64,000 nt of DNA from Eublepharis macularius (lineage: Eukaryota > Chordata > Lepidosauria > Squamata > Eublepharidae): assembly GCF_028583425.1 (NCBI RefSeq), contig NC_072795.1:8951001-9015000 (forward strand). The letters run 5' to 3'. Shown here one piece after another: positions 36,301 through 48,300 of the stretch (its first letter is position 1; every line of letters begins with the position of its first letter). The notes beneath the pieces were generated by a model. The model was not told the origin of the DNA, did not search any database, and saw only the letters and a list, made by a program, of their open reading frames with translations. Position numbers and translations under genes: made by a program.

Positions 36301-39300
36301 GCCTATAATTTTCTCAGCATTTACATCCTCAGCTTCCAGATAGTCCCTGTTTATATCTTCTTGTACCTGCCATACTTGCAATACCCTAGCTGGCTTATCT
36401 GCTGGTATTCTTGTTTCTGGCTTAGGGTCTGATAGCTGTTCTGTGGCAGTCTCTGCCTGTTTTACTACATTGACTGGTTTGGCTGGATTGTAGGATTTTC
36501 CCATTTCTAATTTAGGACAATGTGCTTGTATATGCCCTTCTTCCTGGCAATTATAATAGGTTATGATTAGAGATGGGCACAAACAGCAATACGAACTAAA
36601 AAAACGCCACGAACAGCCCAATCAGCTGTTCGTGAACAAGCTGTTCGTGAGGCCCCATTCTAAATGAACAGGTGGTCATTGCAAGCCTTGTTCATTGCTG
36701 TTCGTCAAGCCAGGCAGTCTGGCACCTGCAATCAATTCCCTTGGCAACCGGAGGCAGGGACTGCCTGAACCCTGTCTGAACTCCTGCTGTTGCCCTGGAA
36801 ACCCTAATCTAAGCCCAATTTAGCTTGATAGGCAGGTCTTCCTTTCAAGTGTGGAGCTCCAAATTTGTTACAAGGAAGCAAAGAGCAGGAGGGAGAGGGG
36901 CTCCCAGCTCTGATTTTGCAGACAGTGAGGGAGAGACAGTAGCTGTTGGCATTTTGAAAGAGAGGCAGGGAGAGTGCATTGGAGCTTGAATTTTCTTTGT
37001 GTGTGGTGGGATAGGGATCTACCTCTTCAAGTTTCAGGGCTGCTTCCAGGCTCTGGGCCAAGCTATTATTTATTACTGGTACATTTCCTGCTGCCTGTTC
37101 AGGTAGGGGTTCTGGGATTGGTGTGGTAGGGAGCTTGATGGCTGGAGGAGAGCCTGCTGGCCCCCACGAACAATGAACATGTTCATGAACAGGTCATGTT
37201 CGTAAATGTTCATTGTTCGTGGATGGCAACGAACAATGAACACCATGTTCAGGTTTTTTTCTGTTCGTGCCTATGTCTAGTTAGGACTCCACTCCTAATT
37301 GGCGCTGGAGCATGCTACTTCACTGGATAGGATTTTGATGGTTCAACTTTCCCTGAGTAGCCCCAATCTTTATTTTTCTTGATGAGGGGTTGGAATAGAG
37401 ATTCTCCCAAATCCCCCTCAATTTCATCTAGTAAGGTGGTGGTTTCATTGACTGTTTTAAGCTTTTTCTTCCTTAGGAACCATCTCATGCTCTAACAGCA
37501 TGAGTGACTACAGTGGCTGTCTATCATTCCCACTACCATGGCACTACCACACTTGACTGTTCTTGCAACTTTTAAGACTGGCAGGATTTAAATTTTATAT
37601 GATCTACATTTTAAAATACAAATTAATATTTTTAAACTTGTTTTCTAGTACAAAAAATAGAATCCAGAGACCTCACATTCTTGGGAATAGCTCCACTATG
37701 AAATCCTACTATTAACCAAAGAGGCAGAATGCATAGTAATATGGGCATTCGTTATTTTATTTTTCAGGGCAACCACTTGACCCTGCATTACCCATCACTA
37801 ATGCTGTCACCAATGTGGTCTGTGCTCTGAGTTTTGGTCGACGGTTTTCTATTGAAGATGAAGACTTCCTCAAGTTGAGAGGCGCTTTATTCACTGCTGC
37901 AAATTTTACAGCAACCTTCTTCCATTTTGTGAGCTCCTTTTTTCTGTACCATGTTAGATATGCTTTGTCACCTAAAGACTCCCAAATAGGTTTTCCAGGT
38001 CTCTATAACCTCCCAACAGGAGGGGGGACATGGAACTTACATTTTGCCTCCATCGTGTTCCATTTATGCACGCTACTGTCACTTGTGCGATGACATCACT
38101 TCCTGGATGCTGGCCATGGGTATGCTCCTCCACTTTGAATGAGGCTAATTTTGTCCCCTTTGCAGTCAAAATTGACCCTAGTGAAGCGCAGAAGCATGCC
38201 TGTGTTCACTGCAATGACATCACTTCTGGAAGTGTTGCGCCCTGCCGGAAGCGTGCCTTTTCCGGGTTGCCTGATGGTGGTGGGCAATCTCTGGGGGCTT
38301 GCCACCGCAGTCAATGGGGCAAACCCCTGGGAGATTGCCCATCACTGGTGGGCACCTGGGAACTCTACCCCCTAAGCATTCACTAATACAGTTAGAGCTT
38401 CCAGGTCCCCTATGGCAAATGGTAGGTGGTGGGACCAATCCATAATCCCCACGGTTCCTCTTCTGAAACATCCCAAATATGCCTTTCAGGAAAACAAACA
38501 TCGAGGTGATTTGTTTGAAGTAGGAACCAAAAGGTTTGGTTTATGAATTATATTGCAGAGCCTCCTTGTGGTACTCACAGGACTTTGCTTTCCCCCCCAC
38601 CTTTCCTGTAGCTGTACGATACCCTCCCATGGCTCATGAAATACCTTCCAGGACCTCACAAGGAGGCAATTGCCGCCCGCAGTTTTGTATTTAACTTTGC
38701 AAAGGAACAGATAGAAAAGCACAAGGAACATCAGGCCATGCATGAGCCCCAGGATTTAATCGATTACTACCTACTTCACATGGAGAAAGTAAGTACTGGC
38801 TTGGTGTTCAGCATTGCTGAGTCAACATTGCATCACGTACGCATACATGGGATATTTTCTCTCTCCAGGCCTAATCAACCTCACATGACTGCTGTGAATG
38901 TGAGTGTGAAGCACAGGATCATTGGTGGGCATTCAACTCTGCTGTGCCTGAAGCTGGTGGGGTAGCTTCCACCCAGCCACAATGGTCCGCTGCTCCAATT
39001 TGCCTGCCGGTGCTGCCCAGGGTATTTGCCCACACTCCAGCACTTGCTATCCTCTGCTCTACTGTGCTGTGCCCAGTGCTTCCCTGGCATCATTTCTACT
39101 GTTCAGGGTTCATGCCCAGATTGCAGTCATTTCCTAATGCCCTGGCATTGCTGCCTGGCAGTAACGGCTGCTGCTTGGTGCACTTGCCCTATCTTCTCAA
39201 CTCTTTGAGGATGGCACAGGAATTAGGAAAGGATCAGGGGACTGAGGCCAACCTTGAAAAATGTGTTTTGCCTTTTTTTTTTTTAAGGTGGAAAATTCAT

Positions 39301-42300
39301 ATGGATTTTAATGCAGTTCTGGATATTCAGACACTGGGATTTTCTAAATTCTGAATCTGATGGGTCCTAATTCCAAATCTTAATTCCAAATCAGGATTTT
39401 GGTACTAATGCATATTAATAGTGGGACATAGCCTACTTGGAGGGACAGAGCTTTGTGGGAGGCACCGTGTCAGAAATCCCTGCCTCTTTAATGACCACTA
39501 CCCTTACCTGGAGGAGCTGCCAGTCTGGAGGTGTTTAACTCCCCTGCCCTCCTTCCCCTGCCTGTATGTATTTCTGCTGCCTGATTGTGAGCCCTCGTGG
39601 TTCCCATGGTTACAGCTGCACTTTCCCCAGCAGTAATGGTAGCGAAAGCATGGGTGGTGGACTGCAAACAGGTGAACGAGCAATGGGGTCAGCAGCAGTG
39701 GGGCCTGCCGGAAGGCCTTCAGTTGTCCAGTTTTACCCAAAGCAGGGGGATATAGACTTAACCTTTATGCCCATTGCTTCTATGGATCTTAAACTGTGAC
39801 TTATTCAGCAAAAGAAATTATGATTAGGGTATATTGGACACCGCAATGCCATTTTAATAGAGGATTAAGTGTGATCTCTAATTGGTGGAGTTGCAATTTA
39901 CAAGTAAGGTCTCTCAGGTTTGGACATGAGAGCCAGTTTGGTGTAGTGGTTAAGAGTGCGGGACTGTAATCTGGAGAGCCGGGTTTGATTCCCCACTCCT
40001 CCGCTTGAAGCCAGCTGAGTGACCTTGGGTCAGTCACTTAAGAACGGCAGGACTCTAATCTGGAGAGCCAGGTTTCATTCCCCACTCCTCCACTTGAAGC
40101 CAGCTGGGTGACCTTGGGCTAGTCACAGCTCTTTCAGAGCTCTCTCAGCCCCACCCACCTCACAGGGTGTTTGTTGTGGGGATAATAATGACATGCCTTG
40201 TAAACTGCTCTGAGTGGGCATTAAGTTGTCCTGACGGGCGGTATATAAATTAAATGTTGTTGTTGTTGTTGTTGTTATTTCCAGTTATTCGGTCTTTTAG
40301 GGAGGAAGTAATTACTTATATTTATTTTGTATTAGTATATGCATTGATTTTTTGAAGATGTTTACATATGTGTAAGTTATTTGCCTGTTTCCTGGAGCTT
40401 AACCAATGATCAATAAAAACGGACTGTCCGTGCCCTTACTGTAGCTAAAATACTTATTTTACAGAACTGGAGAGACAATGCCCGTCTCCTGTAGTTCAAT
40501 CTATTGAGGACCTTCAACTTTTTCAAGATTTGCACACATGGCATATAGATGACTGCATATGAATTTATTTTTATGTATTTGGAAACCTCTTATAGAAGCC
40601 TATGTGTAGACTTTTCACTTCCGTTGTTATGTTTTTTTATTGTTGGTTGTTTATTCTGGAAAAAATGTAAAATATATATTAAAAAAGAAGGTGTGGGCCC
40701 AGGCAGCTGGCCCATCCCAAGGTATGCTGACACCAGCTGTGGCAGAAACAGGACCTATTTCACTGACCTGATTGTTCCGTCTCCAGCATTTTCAGATACA
40801 GTTTTCTGGAACTTTGAATAGGGGTTTGACAAGAATAGCAAACTGCTTAGTATTCATTATAAAACTCCTTTTTACTTTTCCCATTGTCAATAACAGTGCA
40901 AGAAGGATTCCAACTCTACCTACAATACAGATAACCTGGCCCAGTGCATTGTAGACCTTTTTGCTGCAGGAACAGAAACAGTCACCAACACACTTCGCTG
41001 GGCGCTAGTCCTCATGGCGAATCACCCAGATATCCAAGGTGAGAAAATATGCAATGTGAGCAAAAGCCCCTTTGATGTTGACAGAGAAGTTAACTTTGGC
41101 TTTTTTAATGCAATGAATTACAGTTATGTGAAGATTTCATACTAGTCCCCATTGCTTGAAAAATCCCTCCAGTTTTGTCCGTGCTATTTCCTTTATCCCT
41201 CAAAGTTTACTTGTGTTAGATTTACTGTGCAATCCTAAGTAGAGTCACACCATTGAAACCAATGGGTTTAGAATGGGGTATTTCTGTTTAGGATTGCATT
41301 ACTAATGTATATTAATAATCAAACACCAGGAAGAATAGGCATGCATTTTTAACTTTTTTTTCCTTCTGTATATATTTTGCTTCTCCTCTTCCTATGTTCT
41401 CCTCCTCCATAAGGTCTCACTACAGCAGCCATTCATTCATGCAGGGAAAGCACGCTGCATGCGGTCAGAGGCATTTCATTTTTTTTGAGCTGATCCCTGG
41501 CACTGACAATGGATTCCAGATCTGCACATGCTCAGAGACATTTTTCTTTATGACTGCTTTGCAAGAGGTAGAGCACAATGTAGGCACTGAATGGAGAAGA
41601 ACTTCCAGCTGCTCTTGAGGCCTGGCTCAAACAACGCCGTCTGCTCTTTTCTACTGCCTTATCCTGGGGGAAACTTCATGCCAAGCCCATTAAATAGTTT
41701 TCCATAGCAGTCCTTGAATTTTCCTTCAGAAGTGAACCCATTTATACATCATCCTGGATAATCAAGATGTTGAAAGAATTCCAAATATCTACCAAAATAA
41801 AGGATCATCCTTATCAGAGTGGCTGGACTCTAATCTGGAGAGCCGGATGTGATTCCCCACTCCTTTGCTTAAAGCCATCCGGATGATCTTGGGTCTGTCA
41901 CAGCTCTCTCAGAGCTCTCTCAGCCCCACCCACCTCACAGGGTGATTGCTATGAGGATAATAATAACACACTTTGTAAACTGCTCTGAGTGAGTGCTAAG
42001 TTGTCTTGATGGGTGGTATAAATTAAATGTTGCTATTATTATTATTATAATTGTAAACCTTAACCCCACAAGGGTAGGGTTAACATCCCCTACCGTCACC
42101 TTTGCTGTCCCAAGCCAATTATCCCGATCCTGTGGCTCCTTTTACACTATAAAGAAGACAGAGAGAGATCAACTCATAGATCTCCTGTGCCATGCAGTCC
42201 CATGGCTGACTATCCTTCTTCAGTTCTTTTTATTGCCCAGTCAAGGAGATTCTGTATGCCAGTGAGCACATGCTAGCAGTTTTTGCACTTCCATATTTCT

Positions 42301-45300
42301 TTTTTCATCAAATATTAGTGACCGTGGCCCAAGCTAACTCCAGCGTGGGGCTTATCTTTTTGGTTTCCACAGGGTGTAATCTTGCCCTCCATGATACTCA
42401 ATCTCTATGTAAACCTTTAGGAGAACTCATATGTAGTTGTGGAATTGGATGTCATGAATATGCATATTACACCCAGCTCTGTATCTAACAGTAGAGGTCT
42501 TGAGTTGCCGCCTGATTGCTGTGGTCAATGAGTTGAAAATGAAGAAACTGAAACTGAACCTAGACAAAACAAAAGTGATGCTGATTGAGAAGTTGGAGAT
42601 CTTGAAGGACGTTGTTCTCCCCACTTTTGATGGATTTCAATTGATCCTTGCTTATTTGATTAAGAGCCTAAGGGTTATACTGGATCCACCAGTATTGCTG
42701 CTAGAGAAGCAATTTAATGCAGAAGCTTAAAATGCCTTCTTCCAACTGAGTCTAGCCCATGAAGATGCCCCCCCCGCACCTTGACAGGGCCAATTTGACC
42801 ACCTGGATCCATGCTATGGTAGCATTAAGACTGGACTACTCTAATGCACCCTACAAAGTTATCCCATCGAAGTCAACTCAGAGAATCCAGTTAGCGCAAA
42901 ACGCTGCAACTGATTATTATCATGAACTAAGCGGAGTATGCCTTAGCACTGCTATTCTCAGACGATGCTCATCTAAGGCCATTGTCTTAAATGGCATCTG
43001 AAGGGTGCAATTTTGCTTAGGATGGCACTGCTGAGATCCTTCACTTAGGTCTCATAGGTGAGGTGAGGCTTTTTAAAGGAATGATGCAGAATCATTTCAT
43101 TTGCAATACAAGTCTCTCAATGCTTTCTCAGTGAAGTGTCCAAAATAAAGCTTTGGGTTAATTTCCCTTAGAAAAAGTCCAGGAGTTGAAATGCCCCTGG
43201 TTTTGATGAATCACAAAACTAATGAATTGTTTCATGAAACAGGTCAATTTTATGAAAATTCGTGGTTTGTGATTTGTGAAACATGATGAAACACGAACTT
43301 CTCATTTTGTTTTTTTCCCGTTTCATGCCCATGTCTACTGCTAGGATTTCTCACCTGGTCCTCATAGCTGAGCCGACAGCCAGGCTTCTTTAAAGAAATG
43401 ATGTGGAATAATTCCATTTGCAATATGTTTCTCAGGACTTTTCCAGTGCAGCGTCCCAAATAAAGCTTTGGATTAATTTCCTTTAGAAAAAGTCCAGAAG
43501 GAGATAGATGACTTTTTGAGTTCCTCTCAATTATTCTCCTATCAAGACTGGAAGAAACTACCCTATACCAGTGCTGTGATTCATGAGATCCAGCGTTTCA
43601 AATATGTCTTATTGGTTGGATTTCCCAGACAATGTTCAAAGGATGCAAACATTATGGGATTTTTCATCCGTAAGGTAACAGGAAAATGTTATTTACTTAT
43701 TTGCTTTGTTTATAATTTGCCTTTCTTGTGGAGGCTCAAGGTTGATTACACGATATAAACAATCATAAAGCAGAAGATATCTAATAATAACTGCTCTTAT
43801 ATACTGCTCTTCTAGACAGATTAGTGCCCCACCCAAAGCAGTGAACAAGTTAGTGTTATTATTGTCCCCACAATACAGCTGGGGAGCTGGGGATGAGAGG
43901 AGGGGCTGGCCCAAGGCCACCTGCTGAGTTCATGGCAGTAATGGGATTCAAACCAGTAAAGTGCTGATTTGCAGCTGAACCACATAACCACTGTGGAACA
44001 GCAGCTCTCTAGAAAACATTTCAATAAAAATTAAAGAACAATGCAAACAATGAACTATCTAAGGCTGTAGAGGTTTTAAGTCACTGCCTGACCGCTGTAG
44101 TCAGTTGGCCGGAAGTGAACAAATTGAAACTGAACACAGGCAAGATGGAAGTGCTGCTGGTTGGGAAGGCAATAATACCAAAGGACATTGTACTTCTGTC
44201 TTTTAATGGGGTACAGTTGATCCATGCAGACTCTGTAAAGAGCCCTGGGGTTATACTGGATCCAGAGCTGCGCTAAAACAGTAAGTTAATGCAGTTGCAA
44301 GAAAATGTCTTCTACAAACTCAGTCTAGCCCAGAAGATGGCCCCCTACCTTTACACAGCTGATCTGGCTAGCTGGATTCATTAACATCAAGAAGACTTGA
44401 GTACTGTAATGCAAAGCCAACTTTGAGATTCCAGGTAGTGCAGAAAAGTACAGCTCGGATATTATCAGGAGCTAGCAGGAGCATGCCTTTTACTTCCATT
44501 TTTCAGTCACTCCAGTTTCCCAATTTCCATGCAGCCTGTGCTTCCAGTAAACTTTCCATATTCTCCAAACAGCTCTGGGAGTCTAGAATTCACACAGCAA
44601 CATTTCTTTCTCTTGTCCCTTCATCCTTTACATATTAGCAACTGTACTATTCTACAGCATTTTTAATCTCTTCATTGACATCACTATAATTGTTATTGTT
44701 TAATAAAATCTCTCTTTGCCCATATTGACTGCCACTTTTATAACCCATCTGTGTTAGTTCTATAGGTCAAATCAGGAATAGAACTCGCAAGGCAATTTAA
44801 GTTCAAATCAAGTTTCTTCTTAATACAACTTTGTACTTAATACAACTTTGTACTTAATACAACTTTCTGCTTAATACAACTTTGTACTAAGTAGAACGTG
44901 GACCAAATGAACACTGTGGATGCTCTGCTATCTTCCTAGGACCAAGGGCTGGAGCTAGTCTGCTTTGCTCACTCTGGCTGCCACCATCACGTTCTGCTCC
45001 CTCTGGCCACCAGCAGTGTGCTCCCTCCTTGTAGAGCATTCAGGGGGTGCCCAGAGGATGCCAAGCATACTATGCTTCAGCTCTCAGTCTAGGTAGGTGG
45101 CAGAGTGTGTACAGCATTCACTTGGTCCCTGAGCAGGAGCTGGTGGCTGAGGCTGCTGTAAACCCTCCTGACTGGGGTGGGAGGAGGAGGGAGCACTGAG
45201 CACCACCACCACATGGGGAAGCAGACATGTGGGTGGGGCTGGCTGCTGGCTAACTGGGCAGCCCTCCTCAATATAGTCCTCAACTTCAACAGCACCATCT

Positions 45301-48300
45301 TCTTCGCAGTGGAAAATTGCATAACAGATTTTCTCTCTCTCTTTCAAAAAGCTGCCCCAGATTTCCTGCCTCCTGTTACATGCCTCCCCTGCCCTTGAAC
45401 TCCCAGAGGAATACCTGAACAGAGAGAATTTTCGGGAGAGAAAGAGCGAATACCGTCCATCACTCTTCTCCCCAGTGGAGAATCACATTAAGCGGCCATT
45501 CTTTCTGATTACGCTTCCCATGGAAATTTGTGGGAAACTGACACGTGAAGAACACATTTTGGGCATCAGATGTAGTCTCCCTCAGTGTTTCTGTTCCTTA
45601 GCAAAGGAACAGCAAGGAACAGCCCAGCTGCAGTTTCCAAAGTTTATTTAATTTTACGAAATAGATATGGTAAACATAAATTCAGTAATACTGCATCTGA
45701 TTCGGTATTCCCTTTTAAGTCTGGTAATACTAAATTTTACCAAATTGGGTAAAATTCAGAATTTTTAACTGGATGCCCAATCTGAGCTGCACACCACTAG
45801 ACTTTACTTCTGTGTACTGTCTACTGCTGTGATACAACTGGATAGTTGATAGGTTGTTTAATAGGTTAGTCTTAGAACTGCTTATGCTTTGTTCTGCATT
45901 TCTTCAACTCTGTATTAGATTCCTACTAGTTTGAATGCTTTCCAAATTTGCATTTATATACCGTTTTGCTGTTTATTGAAATATATTTGAAATTAACTGT
46001 ACTGACTCACACTACGTTATCTGTCTTGAGTCTCAGTGAGGAAAAGTGGACTATAAATATTGTAAATTAAAAGAAAAAATAAATAATAAAATATATGATA
46101 TACTGGATATCTTCCAAACCAACAGTTTATTCCTTTCAGGGGGCCACTGTAATTCCAGATGTTCGCTCCATTCTTTTTGATCCCAAGCATTGGGAAACCC
46201 CTCAAGAGTTCAACCCAAACCATTTTTTGGATAAGAATGGAAGTTTTGTGGAGAGAAAAGAATTTCTTCCCTTCGGAGCAGGTATATGTAGAAGTCCAAA
46301 CTAGTGCTTGCTATTAATATAAAAATATTACTGTATTTAGTATAGTTTTGGAGAAGTGTTCATTAGATAATAAGAGTCTCTGATCCACCTTTCATAAAAT
46401 ATGAAGCCTTCCTGTCAATACCATATATTTTATGTGTGGATGAAAGGTAAAGGCAAGTGACGTCAAGTTGGAGATAATGAGAGTCTCTTCTCTTCTCTTC
46501 TCTTCTCTTCTCTTCTCTTCTCTTCTCTTCTCTTCTCTTCGTAGAGTTGTAGAGGTTAGAGTGTCAGATTAAGATCTTGGGGACCTAGGTTTGAATTCCC
46601 GCTCTTATCATGGAAGCTTGTTGGGTTTAGGTGGGTCAGTCCCACACATTTAGCCTAACCTACCTCAAAAATTAGAATAAAGCTGAAGAAAAGCACTAAA
46701 AGAATCATAATGCCAAAATATAATCTAAATTACATTCCTAAAGAATTTAAAGGCCATGTAAAGAACAGAATTGTATTTTGAGTTACATTTGTGGGCTGAA
46801 ACCAGAGGTACTATCAAGGAAGAATGTGCAAAGACAGTTCCTGTACCCAAAAGAGAAGAGATCTAGATGGATGACAGATGAACTTTTTAAACATTGATAA
46901 AGATAGATGAGAAGCAAAACTAAAAGGAGACAGAAATAGAATCAGAATTCTAAATGCAGCTTTTCAACAACTTGCACAGAGAGACAGAGAGATCCACTAT
47001 AATAACCCGTGCAAAGAAATAGAAGAGGACAACAAGAAAAAGAGGTCCATTCCACAAAATCCAGGAAATCAAAAGAAAATTCAAACCACAGATAGGGATG
47101 CTGAAAGATCAACATGGAAATACAATATCTGATCAGGACAAAATAAAGGAATGCTGAAGAACTATACAAAAGAGATGAAAGGCTGACAGATTACTTCAAA
47201 GAAGAATCTTTTGAGGAAGAACTTGAAATCTTAGAAAATGAAGTGAGAGCTGCTCTCAAAGCAATTGGGAGAAATAAATCATCAGGAGCAGATGGCATAC
47301 CAATACAGCTATTTCAAGCTACAGAAACAGAGTCCATCAAAATCTTAAGAAGAATCTGTCAACAAATATAGAAAACAAAACAATGACCTACATACTGGAA
47401 ATGCTCAACCTTCATTCCACTTCCAAAAAAGGAATGCCGCAGAGTGCATCAACTACCGGACCATTGCAATAATTTCCCACACAAAGTCATGCTCAAAATT
47501 CTACAGCAAAGACTCTTACCATAATGGAACAAGAAATGCCAGATGTTCAAGCTGGATTCAGAATAGGACGAGACACTAGAGATCACAGTGGAAATTTATG
47601 ATGGCTAATGGAGTATACCAGTGACTTTCAGAAGAAAATCAGCGTGTTTTATAGATTTCAGCAAAGGTTTTGAATATGTAAATTATGAAAAGCTATGCAT
47701 GGTGTTAAAAGAAATGGGTGTGTAGCAATATCAGATTGTTTTGATGTGCAGTTTGTACTCTAGACAACAGACTACTGTCAGGACAGAATACAGGGAAACA
47801 ATTGGCTTAGATTTAGAAGAAGGTGGAAAGAAAATTGGTGGCAGCAACGTTAACAATTTGAAAGATGTAGATGACAATACATTACTGTCAGAAAATAGTG
47901 AAGACTTTAAATGATTACTGGAAGTGCCAATGCAGGATTACAGATGAAAATCAAGAAGACAAAAGACTACTGAGGAATTACACTGTTTTAAGGTTGACAA
48001 TGAAGAAATTGAAATAAAGATTTTCTATTCCTTGGCTCACTCCTCAAGCAAAAAGGAGACTGCACCCAAGAAATTGAAAGGAGACTGAAACTTGGAAGAG
48101 CAGCTGTGAAGGGAACTAAACAAGATCCTTAAAGATAAGGATGTATCTTTGGGGGACATAATCCAAACTATAGTATTCCCCTTACCATTTATGGATGTGA
48201 GAGTTGGACACTGAAGAAAGCTGACAGAAAGAAAATTGATTCATTTGAAATGTAGTTCAGAGGACAGTTTTGTTTGTTTGTTTGTAGTCCGCCTTTCTCA

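Larger units (their letters stand above)
34553..37640 (-). mobile_element. Ty3/gypsy-type LTR retroelement, degraded (intron 3)
   Basis: Minus-strand pieces in element order: gag zinc-knuckle [11 protein letters not shown] near 36540, an aspartic-protease-like [10 protein letters not shown] block near 36290 where the catalytic DTG is altered, and an integrase C-terminal block [19 protein letters not shown] near 34690. Reverse transcriptase is not evident. Many stops and three later insertions (35208 SINE piece, 35329 MITE, 36568 MITE) show it is dead. The upstream limit near 37640 is approximate. Confidence 0.8.
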
